DNA from: Candidatus Vesicomyosocius okutanii
GTDB lineage: Bacteria > Pseudomonadota > Gammaproteobacteria > PS1 > Pseudothioglobaceae
DNA length: 64,000 nt
NCBI RefSeq assembly: GCF_000010405.1
Contig: NC_009465.1
Coordinates: 868,001-932,000, forward strand
Direction of reading: 5' to 3'
The position numbers and the translations under genes were made by a program. Of the stretch, positions 8,441 through 17,941 are shown piece after piece. Every line of letters starts with the position of its first letter. Positions within the stretch are counted from its first letter, which is position 1. The notes beneath the pieces were generated by a model. The model saw nothing but the letters and a program-made list of their open reading frames with translations. It did not search any database and was not told where the DNA came from.

Positions 8441-8964
8441 AATTAGATCTACTTAGGCACGGAATACCTATTGGTGGACATATTTATCGTGGCAACCAAA
8501 ATGATCCTATTAGCAAAAACGGTTGGCAGCAGATGCTCAAATCTACTCAAGGAGAATCCTGGGATTACATTGCCAGTTCACCCTTAATACGTTGTGCTAA
8601 ATTTGCTAAGTATTTATCCAAAGAACAGAACATTTATTGCGAAATTATTAATAATTTTAAAGAATTAGGATTTGGTGATTGGCAAGGTAAAAATGTTGAT
8701 TCTATTGGTCTAAAATTAATTAATAATTTTAGACAAGATCCTATTAATCATCAACCACCTAATGCAGAAAACCTTTATGATTTTCAATCACGGGTTTTAT
8801 CTTCCTTTGAAGATATTAGACTTCATCATACCAATAAATCAGTATTAATTATAGCGCATGCTGGTGTTATTCGAATAATTAAATCTTACTTATTAAATCT
8901 ACCCGTTGAAAAAATGTTTACAATAGAAGTTTCTTGTGCATCCAGTGAGCATTTTACTATTTAG
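8437..8964 (+). CDS. Histidine phosphatase family protein (CobC-like)
   Basis: This 175-aa member of the phosphoglycerate-mutase-like superfamily has the phospho-accepting His8 in LLRHGIP, Arg52 in SSPLIRC, acidic Glu76 in KELGFGDWQGK and the second catalytic His141 in IAHAGVIR. The PIGGHIYRG region resembles alpha-ribazole phosphatase (CobC) relatives. No cobalamin gene is nearby, so the substrate is not known. It is translationally coupled to gpsA. Confidence 0.82.
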   Translation: MKLDLLRHGIPIGGHIYRGNQNDPISKNGWQQMLKSTQGESWDYIASSPLIRCAKFAKYLSKEQNIYCEIINNFKELGFGDWQGKNVDSIGLKLINNFRQDPINHQPPNAENLYDFQSRVLSSFEDIRLHHTNKSVLIIAHAGVIRIIKSYLLNLPVEKMFTIEVSCASSEHFTI

Positions 8965-9362
8965 TATTTTATTTCTTAGTAAAACTCTTTTAATCCAAAT
9001 TAATTTCAAAAATTAGAATCATAACTAAATTCTCTTAAAACACCATATTTTAGATAAATTAAAAATAACCAACTTAACAAAATACAAATTAGTAAATTAA
9101 TGAAAAAATATAGGTACTTTGTCTGCAAAAATAATATTACTTAGAAAGTAGTCATAATAAGCGCAATAACTGCTATCCTATTGCTGATATTTCTTTACCA
9201 TAAAAAAAGGGGGTTGAAGGATTACCCTTAAATTAACCTTGATTATATGAAACAGATACAAAACAGTATAAATATACAACAAACTTAAACAATACAATTA
9301 TTCAATTTAAAGAATACACTAATTAATAGACAATAAAACCTATACCTATATTTAAAAGTAGC
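8965..9362. other. AT-rich non-coding spacer between convergent phosphatase and rpsI genes
   Basis: No open frame or RNA gene can be supported in this 398-bp stretch. It separates the plus-strand gpsA operon from the minus-strand rplM-rpsI operon, so it should contain both terminators, but no GC-rich hairpin with a T tail stands out. Confidence 0.5.
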
Positions 9363-9758
9363 TTAACGCTTAGAGAATTGCTCGCTCTTACGTGCTTTCT
9401 TACGACCAACTTTCTTACGTTCTACAATTCTAGCGTCTCGCGTTACAAAACCTGCTTTACGTAACACACCCCGTAAATCATTATTGTACGCAATAAGTGC
9501 ACGAGTCACTCCTAATCTAATCGCGCCAGCTTGGCCTGTATCCCCACCACCTTTAACTATAATATTAAAATCAAATTTATCTTTCATATCAGACGTATCT
9601 AATGGTTGATTAATAATCATTGAAGAGGTTTCACGTCCAAAATATTCATTCATTGGGCGTTTATTAACTATAAAAACACCTTTTCCTTTACTCATGTAAA
9701 CACGAGCTACTGATGTTTTTCTTCTACCTGTTGCATAATAAATTTCTGTTTTTACCAT
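9363..9758 (-). CDS. rpsI: 30S ribosomal protein S9
   Basis: S9 binds 16S rRNA in the small-subunit head, and its C-terminal tail reaches the P-site tRNA. The 131-aa protein has [14 protein letters not shown] near the N-terminus, the [14 protein letters not shown] segment, and the typical basic tail ending in SKR ([19 protein letters not shown]). It follows rplM by 12 bp in the universal rplM-rpsI order. Confidence 0.98.
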   Translation of the reverse strand: MVKTEIYYATGRRKTSVARVYMSKGKGVFIVNKRPMNEYFGRETSSMIINQPLDTSDMKDKFDFNIIVKGGGDTGQAGAIRLGVTRALIAYNNDLRGVLRKAGFVTRDARIVERKKVGRKKARKSEQFSKR

Positions 9759-9770
9759 AATATTTTTACC

Positions 9771-10199
9771 TTAAATATCTAATACTTTAGGTTGTTGTGC
9801 ACCATGTGTGTGTTCACTGTCTACAAATACTTTCATTTTTTTAAACATATCTCTTCCTAAAGGACCTTTTGGCAACATGCCCTTCACCGCTTTATTAATA
9901 ATTGTCTCTGGATTTTTGGTCTGTAAATCTTTAAATGCTATTGATTTTAAGTTACCAACATATCCTGTATGGTGGTAATATATTTTGTCTTCAAATTTAT
10001 TACCTGTTACCTTAATTTTTGAGGCATTGATGACAACAATATAATCACCAATATCAGTATGGGGTGTATATTCAGGTTTATGCTTACCACGAAGACAAGA
10101 AGCAATTTTCGTTGCTAAACGACCTAAGGTTTTACCATCAGCATCAATGAGTAACCAGTCTCTTTTGACGTCACGTGCTTTAGCGCTAAATGTTTTCAT
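9771..10199 (-). CDS. rplM: 50S ribosomal protein L13
   Basis: L13 is an early-assembly 23S rRNA-binding protein. At 142 aa it equals the E. coli protein. It has [15 protein letters not shown] (15-29), [18 protein letters not shown] (36-53), and [14 protein letters not shown] near residues 108-121. It is first gene of the rplM-rpsI operon and is divergent from the DEAD-box helicase. A minus-strand TATAAT lies at 10383-10388, about 180 bp upstream. Confidence 0.98.
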   Translation of the reverse strand: MKTFSAKARDVKRDWLLIDADGKTLGRLATKIASCLRGKHKPEYTPHTDIGDYIVVINASKIKVTGNKFEDKIYYHHTGYVGNLKSIAFKDLQTKNPETIINKAVKGMLPKGPLGRDMFKKMKVFVDSEHTHGAQQPKVLDI

Positions 10200-10381
10200 A
10201 ATCCTATCTATATTATATGTAAAATATAATGGACTATTATAAACATTCTGAACTTTAAATGTTTACATATATTTCAATACTAACATAATTAATCACATCA
10301 CTAGATTCACTTTGAAAAACAACTAACAATGTTAATTTATTTATAGTATGTAATAAAGATAATTAAAATTAAATTTGTTAA

Positions 10382-10406
10382 AATTATACCTAAATTAGGT
10401 ATAATT
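10382..10406. promoter_or_regulatory. Symmetric bidirectional promoter/operator between rplM and deaD
   Basis: A 25-bp palindrome has perfect 12-bp arms, AATTATACCTAA (10382-10393) and TTAGGTATAATT (10395-10406), around one central base. Each arm carries TATAAT: plus strand at 10400-10405 (28 bp before the helicase ATG) and minus strand at 10383-10388 (toward rplM). It could act as two back-to-back -10 elements or as an operator for a dimeric regulator. The repeat is seen directly; function is inferred. Confidence 0.55.
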
Positions 10407-10433
10407 CTGATCTTCATTTGTCTTATAAATCAC

Positions 10434-12260
10434 ATGTCTGAAAATAAATCTGACCAAAAGTCACCATCCAAATTTGAACGTTTAGGATTATCTAATACTA
10501 TTTTAAATGTATTAGATTCTATTGGCTATGAAACTCCTTCCCCAATCCAAGAACAATGCATAACTCACTTATTAAATAACAAAGATATTATCGGTCAAGC
10601 CCAAACAGGCACGGGAAAAACAGCAGCATTCGTCCTCCCATTACTTGACAAAATTAATTTAAACATTAATGCACCTCAATTATTAATCTTAGCACCTACC
10701 CGTGAACTTGCCATTCAAGTATCAGAAGCAGTACAAACCTATGCACGAGGTATGAAAGGTTTTCACGTATTACCTATTTACGGAGGGCAATCTTATGATA
10801 TTCAACTACGTCCTCTAAAACGTGGCGTACATGCTATTGTTGGAACACCTGGTCGAGTAATGGATCATATTGAGAAAAAGACTTTAAAACTAGATAATCT
10901 CAAATCTTTCGTACTAGATGAAGCGGATGAAATGCTTAAAATGGGATTTATTGACGATATTAAATGGATAATGCAACGTATTCCAGAACAACGACAAATT
11001 GCCCTTTTTTCTGCTACTATGCCAAATGTTATCAAAAAAATAGCTAAACAATTTTTAAACCAACCAAAAATTATTAAGATAAAAACAAAGACAGAAACAG
11101 CAACCACCATAACCCAAAAATACTGCATGGTTGGCGGCTTATCAAACAAGCTAGAAGCATTAACTCGTATTCTTGAAGTAACCGTATTTGATGCAATGAT
11201 TATTTTTGTTCGAACCAAAACACTCACCACAGAATTGACAGAAAAACTATCTGCCCGGGGTTTTTCAGCAGATGCAATTAATGGGGATATTCAACAAAAT
11301 CAAAGGGAACGTATTATTAATGACTACAAACAGGGAAAAATTGACATCCTCATTGCTACCGATATTGCTGCCAGGGGTTTAGATGTAGAACGCATTTCTC
11401 ACGTAGTTAATTACGATATCCCCCAAGACGCTGAATCTTATGTACATCGTATTGGCAGAACAGGACGTGCAGGTCGAAAAGGTGAAGCAATTTTATTCGT
11501 ATCAAACCGTGAAAGACGTATGCTTAATACTATTGAGCATGTTACTCGACAAAAAATAACCCCCATTGAACTACCTAGCGTAAAAATTATTAATGCCAAA
11601 CGAATTGAAACATTCAAACAAAATATAATACAAACTATTAACAATCAAAACTTAGAAATATTTAAAAAATTAGTTGGGGAATTTCAACAAGAAAATCCAA
11701 AAATTGAAATCTCACAAATTTCTTCTGCCTTGGCATATATTGCACAAGGCAATGAACCATTACTATTATCAGAGAAGGAATCAAACCTTGGATTCAATCA
11801 AACACCTAAAGAAAAAATAATAATCTCCATTAGAGCTAAACCACTAAAAGGATTTCCGAAAATCCCAATGTGTCGCTATAAAATTGAAGTGGGTAATAAT
11901 AATAATGTTAAGACGAGCAATATTTTAGGTGCTATCGCCAATAAGACCAATATGGATAGTGAATATATTGGATCAATTCAAATTTTTGATCATTTCTCAA
12001 CTATTGACTTACCGGCTAAGATATCAAATGAAGTATTTGGGGTTTTACAAAAAACTATAGTTTGTGGTAAGCACTTAAATATTGTAGAACTCACTAAAAA
12101 AAATAACAAAGATACAATTGTAGGACGAACAGAAAAACGTAATCTTAATCGTGGGAAATTCTCCAAGAATAAAAACAATAACCAACGTGATAATAAAAAC
12201 TATCACAGTAAAAACAAAAAATATGATAAACACAGCAGAAAATCAAAATTATCACATTAA
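10434..12260 (+). CDS. deaD: DEAD-box RNA helicase (DeaD/CsdA type)
   Basis: This ATP-dependent RNA helicase is likely involved in ribosome assembly and mRNA decay. The 608-aa protein has the Q motif (PSPIQEQ, 35-41), Walker A AQTGTGKT (56-63), PTRELA (89-94), GTPGR, DEAD (163-166), SAT (194-196) and HRIGRTGRAG in the second RecA domain. A DbpA-like RNA-binding domain spans roughly 475-555, and a basic, asparagine-rich tail of about 45 residues follows. The E. coli protein is about 629 aa. It diverges from rplM. Confidence 0.93.
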   Translation: MSENKSDQKSPSKFERLGLSNTILNVLDSIGYETPSPIQEQCITHLLNNKDIIGQAQTGTGKTAAFVLPLLDKINLNINAPQLLILAPTRELAIQVSEAVQTYARGMKGFHVLPIYGGQSYDIQLRPLKRGVHAIVGTPGRVMDHIEKKTLKLDNLKSFVLDEADEMLKMGFIDDIKWIMQRIPEQRQIALFSATMPNVIKKIAKQFLNQPKIIKIKTKTETATTITQKYCMVGGLSNKLEALTRILEVTVFDAMIIFVRTKTLTTELTEKLSARGFSADAINGDIQQNQRERIINDYKQGKIDILIATDIAARGLDVERISHVVNYDIPQDAESYVHRIGRTGRAGRKGEAILFVSNRERRMLNTIEHVTRQKITPIELPSVKIINAKRIETFKQNIIQTINNQNLEIFKKLVGEFQQENPKIEISQISSALAYIAQGNEPLLLSEKESNLGFNQTPKEKIIISIRAKPLKGFPKIPMCRYKIEVGNNNNVKTSNILGAIANKTNMDSEYIGSIQIFDHFSTIDLPAKISNEVFGVLQKTIVCGKHLNIVELTKKNNKDTIVGRTEKRNLNRGKFSKNKNNNQRDNKNYHSKNKKYDKHSRKSKLSH

Positions 12261-12953
12261 GGTTTAAAATAAAATGAAATTGATGCGTTTTTTCCTAATT
12301 TTAATTTAGTCTAAATTTTTTAATAAAAAACTTTCTTAAAGCGTATCTAATTGGCAAGATTAACTAATAACTATATATTAATCTATATACTGCAATTATT
12401 ATTATACTTTGTTTCAAAAGAAACAACCACAGCAACTTATCCGCCATAGTTATGACACCATTAGTCATCACAATAAACTAGGTAGGGGTTGAATTTTCCA
12501 CTTTCATCACTAGAATCTATCTTATCCACTCTTATTCTCTATTATATTATTTATTACATATCTATTAACAAATGTAAAAGGTTTTATTCTTTTAGTCTAC
12601 TATAATTTGTTAGAATTAAGACTTATATTTATATATTTACTGATAAAAAACATTAAACACATTACCAGGTTAAATTTATTAACTAAAGATCACAAGCTAT
12701 TATACATTTTCACAAGAAACTAAAAAATAAAACTTTAATAACTTGACAAATACTTATTTTAAGTAAATATTATCCTTAATAACAAAAATATATGCTAAAA
12801 TCAGAAGTGCTGTAAAGAATATGCTCATAAAAAAATTAGTTTTGGGTTGCAGCTACTATTTATATCTATGTTGTTGATTGATTCATTGTCGGTTTTCGTA
12901 CTCTATAAAGGTGGTCTATTTTTTCGGTAATTTTTAACTTATAGGAGGACACA
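12261..12953. other. Non-coding spacer and probable long leader of the cold-shock gene
   Basis: This 693-bp stretch has no supported gene. Its 5' part is featureless AT-rich sequence with single DnaA-box-like nonamers (TTATCCACT at 12522-12530). The 3' part, from about 12743, looks like a promoter plus leader for the cold-shock gene and is described in a separate entry. Confidence 0.5.
12743..12953 (+). promoter_or_regulatory. Candidate promoter and ~145-nt 5' leader of the cold-shock gene
   Basis: TTGACA sits at 12743-12748 with TATTAT at 12768-12773 (19-bp spacing). An extended -10, TGCTAAAAT, ends at 12801. Start from the latter would give a leader of about 145 nt, less AT-rich than its surroundings, ending in a perfect TAGGAGGA ribosome binding site. 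cspA-type genes elsewhere have 150-160-nt thermosensing leaders; the length match suggests, but does not show, the same control. Confidence 0.4.
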
Positions 12954-13157
12954 ATGTCTACAACAGGAAAAGTCAAATGGTTTGACGCAAAGAAAGGGTT
13001 TGGTTTTATTGAACAAGAAAGTGGGGGTGATGTATTCGTTCACTTTCGCGCTATTCAAGGCGATGGCTACAAATCATTAGAAGAAGGTCAAGAAGTGGAA
13101 TTTGACTTAGAAGATGGTGAAAAAGGCCCACAAGCTGTTAACGTCTTTCCAAAATAA
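12954..13157 (+). CDS. Cold-shock domain protein (Csp family)
   Basis: This is a 67-aa single-domain OB-fold RNA/ssDNA chaperone. RNP1 (KGFGFI, 14-19) and RNP2 (VFVHF, 27-31) are intact, as is the VKWFDAKKG start. Composition is acidic at the C-terminal half as in CspA/CspE. It is monocistronic, has the strongest Shine-Dalgarno in the region, and is closed by a hairpin at 13174-13207. Which E. coli paralogue it corresponds to cannot be told by eye. Confidence 0.96.
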   Translation: MSTTGKVKWFDAKKGFGFIEQESGGDVFVHFRAIQGDGYKSLEEGQEVEFDLEDGEKGPQAVNVFPK

Positions 13158-13173
13158 ATTATTGCTTATCTAA

Positions 13174-13207
13174 ATAATAAGCCCAATTTAATCACTGGGC
13201 TTATTAT
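13174..13207 (+). terminator. Hairpin terminator after the cold-shock gene
   Basis: A perfect 12-bp stem, ATAATAAGCCCA (13174-13185) with TGGGCTTATTAT (13196-13207), surrounds a 10-nt loop and starts 17 bp after the stop. The following bases (CATTTCCT) are only moderately T-rich. The stem is the most GC-containing hairpin in this region, supporting a terminator or 3'-end stabiliser. Confidence 0.75.
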
Positions 13208-13947
13208 CATTTCCTATTACAAACAAAATTAACATATCCAAGAAGATTAAACTTATAATAATTGTATAACTAAATTACTAACAGTATCAATAATTTTCTT
13301 ATTCCCAATAATAAATATTTAATTTATCCCTGTTTTAGATATAAAAGTATATTTTTTATCTAATTTTTTTAGAATATGGTAGAAATAACCTCCTTCATTC
13401 ATGGTATAAATTCTACTATTTAGTTTTTAAAACTCTTAAATAAATCTTATGATAATAAACCACTTATTTACTAATTATATCCTTATCCACATTCTCTCTA
13501 ACTTTACATATATACTGTAACATAATTAGGATCTCATACTTATTAAATAATAGTATTTCTACATTTTTTAATTAATAATTCTACAGCACAAGCAAGTCAT
13601 CTTTCCCTTGTCAATACTTTAAATGCTGCACCTATTATATCAATTACTTAAAAAAATTACTCTTGTCATTATTAATTTTAGTAGTAGGCGTATTATCAGT
13701 TTCAATTATTTTTAGGTTTGGATTTAATATATTATAGGTGTTACATCTAGTTGTTAGTAATATTCCTGTATATATTGTTAACAATTTTTTTAAATATTAA
13801 AATAACCAAAGATAGTAATAATAAAAAATCAATATTAATAATTTACCTTGAAGATATTCGGAGATTATATATAGTAGATGATTTTTACTAAAATTGAGAC
13901 ATAAGAAATGTATTCGTAAACAACCAATACACTAAACTAGTGTACTT
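13208..13947. other. Non-coding spacer upstream of sbcB
   Basis: No gene can be supported in this 740-bp stretch. A perfect DnaA-box nonamer TTATCCACA is at 13493-13501. Around 13585-13735, short open segments in different frames suggest an eroded coding sequence, but no family could be recognised. Confidence 0.45.
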
Positions 13948-15369
13948 ATGAAAACATTTTATTGGTATGACTACGAAACTTTTGGAATTTCTCCAAAAAT
14001 AGATAGAATATCTCAATTTGCTGGTATCAGGACTGATGAGAATTTTAATATTCTAGATGAACAGATGTTTTACTGCAAACCTACCAATGATTGCTTACTA
14101 TCTCCTGAAACCTGTCTTATAACTGGTATTAGCCCGCAATTATGCGAGCAAAAAGGAATGATTGAGCATAAATTTATTAAAAAAATTCACGCTCAACTTT
14201 CAACTCCAGATACCTGTGTTATAGGTTACAATTCAATTCGTTTTGATGATGAATTCACTCGTTACGCATTGTATCGTAATTTTATAGATCCTTATACTTG
14301 GCATTGGAAAAATGGTAATACTCGCTGGGATATATTAGACGTTGTACGCTTATGTTATGCACTTAAAAAAGACACAAGCCTTAAATGGGTTTATGATGAG
14401 CAAAATAAGGTAATATTTAAATTAGATCAATTATCACTAGCTAACAACATTGAACATACATACGCACATAATGCTTTAGCTGATGTATATGCAACTATTG
14501 CAATAGCAAAAATCATTAAAAAAACACAACCACAATTATTTAATTATGCATTTAGTTTAAGAAAGAAGAAAACCATTAAGGAGAAAATCAAACTATTTGA
14601 ACCGATGTTGCACACCTCAAGAGTATATTCTGCTACTCTTTCTTGCACACGTTTATCAGTTGCTCTTGCCTATCATTCATATCATGATCGAGTCTTTGTG
14701 TTTAACCTTGATCAGGATCCTTGTATTTTACTAGAACTTAACATTAAAACACTTAAAACTCTAATGTTTACTAAAAATAATCAATCTGCATTATCAAAAG
14801 AAATGAAAGGACTGCAAATTAAAGAACTAATTTTTAATAAAAGTCCAATGTTTGTTCCTAATGTTTATAAACTGGAGTCAAAAATTATTAAACAATTGAA
14901 AATTGATATGAGCACTTGCCTTCAACGACTTGAATTTATTAAAAAAAATCAGGTTATAATTAGCAAAGTTGTACAAGATTTATACAGAAATGATCAGCAA
15001 CGTCAGCCAAGTTCTGATGTTGATCAAGCATTATATGATGATTTTATTAACGACAATACAGATAAACATATTTGCAATCAAATCCAAACTTTATCTACTA
15101 ATGAATTAAAAAACTTTCATCCAAAGTTTAAAGATAATAGACTCTCAAAATTACTAATACACTTCAAAGCTAGGAACTATCCAAATATTCTAACTGAAAA
15201 CGAAAAAGAAGAATGGTTTAAAACTGTACAAGAACGAGTCCAAACAGGTAAAAATGGATACACAACCATTGATGATTATCTAGCACGAATTAACATAATA
15301 AGAAAACAACACCCAAATCAAGAAAAATTATGGAAACAACTTGAAACTTATAGCAAGTCGTTCTTTTAG
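13948..15369 (+). CDS. sbcB: Exodeoxyribonuclease I
   Basis: SbcB degrades single-stranded DNA 3' to 5' and acts in mismatch repair and recombination. The 473 aa equal the E. coli length (475). The DnaQ-like exonuclease domain is intact: DYETFG with Asp8 and Glu10, GYNSIRFDDEF (93-103), and His174/Asp179 in HNALADV. The SH3-like and helical C-terminal domains follow, with a FHPKFKDNRLSKLLIHFKARNYP block. Its retention is notable beside a damaged recG. Confidence 0.95.
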   Translation: MKTFYWYDYETFGISPKIDRISQFAGIRTDENFNILDEQMFYCKPTNDCLLSPETCLITGISPQLCEQKGMIEHKFIKKIHAQLSTPDTCVIGYNSIRFDDEFTRYALYRNFIDPYTWHWKNGNTRWDILDVVRLCYALKKDTSLKWVYDEQNKVIFKLDQLSLANNIEHTYAHNALADVYATIAIAKIIKKTQPQLFNYAFSLRKKKTIKEKIKLFEPMLHTSRVYSATLSCTRLSVALAYHSYHDRVFVFNLDQDPCILLELNIKTLKTLMFTKNNQSALSKEMKGLQIKELIFNKSPMFVPNVYKLESKIIKQLKIDMSTCLQRLEFIKKNQVIISKVVQDLYRNDQQRQPSSDVDQALYDDFINDNTDKHICNQIQTLSTNELKNFHPKFKDNRLSKLLIHFKARNYPNILTENEKEEWFKTVQERVQTGKNGYTTIDDYLARINIIRKQHPNQEKLWKQLETYSKSFF

Positions 15370-15397
15370 GGTATTTTCATTAAATTTAAATATAAGG

Positions 15398-15403
15398 TAT
15401 AAT
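15398..15403 (+). promoter_or_regulatory. -10 element for nth
   Basis: A consensus TATAAT lies at 15398-15403, about 30 bp after sbcB. Transcription would begin near 15410. This makes the upstream TTG at 15412 effectively leaderless and favours the ATG at 15439 as the nth start. No good -35 is visible. Confidence 0.5.
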
Positions 15404-15438
15404 GTTTAGCATTGAGAAAAAAAATAGGCAAAGAAAAA

Positions 15439-16071
15439 ATGAACGCCGAGACACGCACAAAGATATTTGGAAGGTTGCTTAAAAAGATACCAAATCCAAC
15501 CACAGAATTAAACTATTCAACGCCATTTGAACTATTAGTGGCTGTAACATTGTCTGCCCAAGCAACCGATAAAAGTGTCAATAAGGTGACTGACAAATTA
15601 TTTCCAATTGCCAATACACCTGAAACTATTTCTAAACTAGGAGAAGACACACTTCGAAATACAATAAGAACTATTGGCTTATTTAACTCAAAAGCCAAAC
15701 ATATTATTCAAGCTTGTAAAATTCTAATTGAAAAATACAACTCAGGTGTACCAAAAACTCGTAAAGAACTAGAAGCACTACCTGGTGTTGGTCGTAAAAC
15801 TGCCAATGTTGTTCTTAATACTGCCTTTGGCCATCCCACTATTGCAGTGGATACACATATTTATCGTGTAGCTAACCGCACTGCTATTGCGAGTGGTAAA
15901 ACTGTATTAGAAGTAGAAAAAAAATTGGTTAAATTCATCCCTAATGAATACCGAGTACCTGCACACCATTTAATGATTCTACATGGTCGTTATACCTGTA
16001 AAGCTCGATCTCCATTATGCGGAGAGTGTATTTTACTTGATCTTTGTGAATACGAAGAAAAAAACTTATAA
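15439..16071 (+). CDS. nth: Endonuclease III (base-excision DNA glycosylase)
   Basis: Nth removes oxidised pyrimidines and nicks the abasic site. From the ATG at 15439 the protein is 210 aa, one less than E. coli Nth, and begins MNAETRTKIFGRL as expected; an in-frame TTG nine codons upstream (15412) is less likely. Key residues sit at the E. coli numbers: Lys120 in the helix-hairpin-helix GVGRKTANV, Asp138 in VDTHIYRV, and the 4Fe-4S cysteines 187, 194, 197 and 203 (C-X6-C-X2-C-X5-C). Confidence 0.96.
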   Translation: MNAETRTKIFGRLLKKIPNPTTELNYSTPFELLVAVTLSAQATDKSVNKVTDKLFPIANTPETISKLGEDTLRNTIRTIGLFNSKAKHIIQACKILIEKYNSGVPKTRKELEALPGVGRKTANVVLNTAFGHPTIAVDTHIYRVANRTAIASGKTVLEVEKKLVKFIPNEYRVPAHHLMILHGRYTCKARSPLCGECILLDLCEYEEKNL

Positions 16072-16509
16072 TTTTTTAAATATTCCACGCTCAAGATAGA
16101 ACACAATAACAAAAATCTCTTAATTCTTAAACAAGCAACGCTTAACTAATTAGAAACTCAAATAACATAGATAACATAGATAACATAGATAACATAGATA
16201 ATATTTACATGTATGACCCTTAACTTTCATCCTTTAAAAGATAGTTCTAAATTCACCATACACTTAATATTAAAACTACACATAACAGTTGCAAATGATC
16301 ACTTAGTTTACTAAACTTCATCAAAATACCAATAATTATTTTTTTGTTTTAGACTTAACAATCATTATAAAAATTTATAGTCTAGTAATAAATGATCCTG
16401 ATTTTATTAACTTTACAAATTATTATAGTCACTGTAAATTTGATTTTACTTTAATCTTTATATTTAGATAAAAAAGCATCTACAAAAAACAAGATTTACA
16501 GAAAATAAA
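16072..16509. other. AT-rich spacer between nth and hisH with a tandem repeat
   Basis: No gene is supported in this 438-bp convergent spacer. It carries the 9-bp tandem array listed separately. No strong terminator hairpin is visible for either nth or hisH. Confidence 0.5.
16162..16201. repeat. 9-bp tandem repeat, four copies
   Basis: ATAACATAG is repeated perfectly at 16162-16170, 16171-16179, 16180-16188 and 16189-16197, followed by a partial ATAAT. The array is in a non-coding spacer and would be prone to slippage, so copy number may vary among cells or strains. Confidence 0.95.
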
Positions 16510-17127
16510 CTAATTTTGCCAATTGACAAAATTACTAAGTAACTGCAACCCATCATACTGTGATTTCTCAGGATGAAATTGTACTGCAAACAGTTTATTT
16601 TGAGCAATAGCACAAGTGAAATCAACTCCATAACTAGTCAAACCAGCAACTACATTAGTGCTATTTTGTTCTACATAGTAACTATGCACACTATAAAAAT
16701 ATGTATTATCATCAATATTATGCCAAAGTGGATGTTCTATTGTTTGTTTGACTGTATTCCAGCCCATATGTGGAACTTTAAGATTATTTTTAGAAAACTT
16801 TACAATGTTACCTTCTACAATAGATAAACCATCAGTACCACCATTTTCCGCACTAAAATCAAATAAAAGCTGTAAACCTAAACAAATACCCAAGAATGGC
16901 TTCTCATTAACGCAATGCTTAATCACATTAATTAATTTATGTTTTACTAATACCTCTATACAAGCGCCTATTGCGCCTTGCCCTGGAAAAACAATGCGAT
17001 CAGCCTGCATAATTAAATCAGCATTATTAGTTATAACCACGTTGTCATTAGGAGCAACATATGTAAGGGCTTTTTGCACACTGCGTGTGTTGCCCATACC
17101 ATAATCAATAATTACAATACTTTGCAC
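16510..17127 (-). CDS. hisH: Imidazole glycerol phosphate synthase, glutaminase subunit
   Basis: HisH feeds ammonia to HisF in histidine synthesis (and AICAR production). At 205 aa it is typical. The class I amidotransferase triad is present: Cys82 in GICLGLQ, His185 and Glu187 in AVQFHPEKS. YGMGNTRSV (9-17) and PGQGAIG (48-54) match the family. It lies 6 bp downstream of hisB; hisF is not in the window and hisA is at 45.1 kb, so the his operon is split. Confidence 0.96.
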   Translation of the reverse strand: MQSIVIIDYGMGNTRSVQKALTYVAPNDNVVITNNADLIMQADRIVFPGQGAIGACIEVLVKHKLINVIKHCVNEKPFLGICLGLQLLFDFSAENGGTDGLSIVEGNIVKFSKNNLKVPHMGWNTVKQTIEHPLWHNIDDNTYFYSVHSYYVEQNSTNVVAGLTSYGVDFTCAIAQNKLFAVQFHPEKSQYDGLQLLSNFVNWQN

Positions 17128-17133
17128 GAATAC

Positions 17134-17712
17134 TTAAAGTGATCCTTTGGTTGAAGGAATACCTTCTTGACGTTCATCTTCTGTTATTGCCACACGTAAT
17201 GCTCTGCCAAATGCTTTAAAGATGGTTTCAGCCTGATGATGGGAATTAATTCCTTTAAGATTATCAATATGCAGTGTAACTAAAGCATGATTAACAAAAC
17301 CTTGGAAAAATTCTGAAATCAAATCAACATCAAAAGTACCAATCATAGCACGTGTAAAACTTACATTCAATTTTAGACTAGGACGACCAGAAAGGTCCAA
17401 TACAACTCGCGATAAAGATTCATCCAACGGCACATAAGAATAACCATAACGTATAAGGCCTTTTTTATCACCTACTGCTTGAACAAAAGCTTGGCCTAAT
17501 GTAATGCCAATATCTTCAACACTGTGATGATCATCAATTTGTATATCACCATCGCATTTAATAGTTAAGTCCATTAATCCATGCCGTGCAACTTGATCTA
17601 GCATGTGGTCTAAAAATGGAACACCAGTATCTATGCTTGCCTTACCCATACCATATAGGTTCAACTCAACACTAATGTCAGTTTCATTGGTTTTTCTAGA
17701 TACTTTAATCAT
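17134..17712 (-). CDS. hisB: Imidazoleglycerol-phosphate dehydratase (monofunctional)
   Basis: HisB catalyses the sixth step of histidine synthesis. The 192-aa protein carries only the dehydratase domain, without the N-terminal histidinol-phosphatase domain of E. coli HisB. Metal-binding histidine clusters are clear: [13 protein letters not shown] (33-45), [10 protein letters not shown] (61-70), and [16 protein letters not shown] near the C-terminus. It ends in GIPSTKGSL, the usual tail. Confidence 0.97.
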   Translation of the reverse strand: MIKVSRKTNETDISVELNLYGMGKASIDTGVPFLDHMLDQVARHGLMDLTIKCDGDIQIDDHHSVEDIGITLGQAFVQAVGDKKGLIRYGYSYVPLDESLSRVVLDLSGRPSLKLNVSFTRAMIGTFDVDLISEFFQGFVNHALVTLHIDNLKGINSHHQAETIFKAFGRALRVAITEDERQEGIPSTKGSL

Positions 17713-17726
17713 ATTTACTCTGCAAA

Positions 17727-17912
17727 TTAAAATAATTTTTTATTGTAACTATTGACAAAAATAATCACCTCAACAAAATAAAGGGATAAAGCTAAAGCAG
17801 TTATAAAACTAATAATTCCAGTAATAACCAACATAATCAAAATACCAATAACACTTGCATAAAACAACCAGATTACTCCTAAGATATAAACAAAATAATT
17901 AACAAAATACTT
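17727..17912 (-). pseudogene. Possible remnant of a small membrane protein gene
   Basis: Between asd and hisB, the minus strand has a 61-codon open frame that encodes two hydrophobic stretches (about 7-30 and 33-52, including VIWLFYASVIGILIMLVITG) and ends in NSYNKKLF. It has no ATG, GTG or TTG at its beginning. This is more hydrophobic and longer than chance would suggest in such DNA, so it may be a decaying membrane-protein gene. Family unknown. Confidence 0.3.
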
Positions 17913-17941
17913 TTAATAGGTAGTTTTTGTGATATTAAGAT

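Noticed and set aside
12433-13501. DnaA-box-like nonamers around the cold-shock gene (TTATCCACT 12522, TTATCCACA 13493), and a third at 37755, as a replication origin
   Set aside because: Two perfect nonamers in 64 kb of this composition is close to chance, they are not clustered, and no dnaA, dnaN or gidA neighbour is present.
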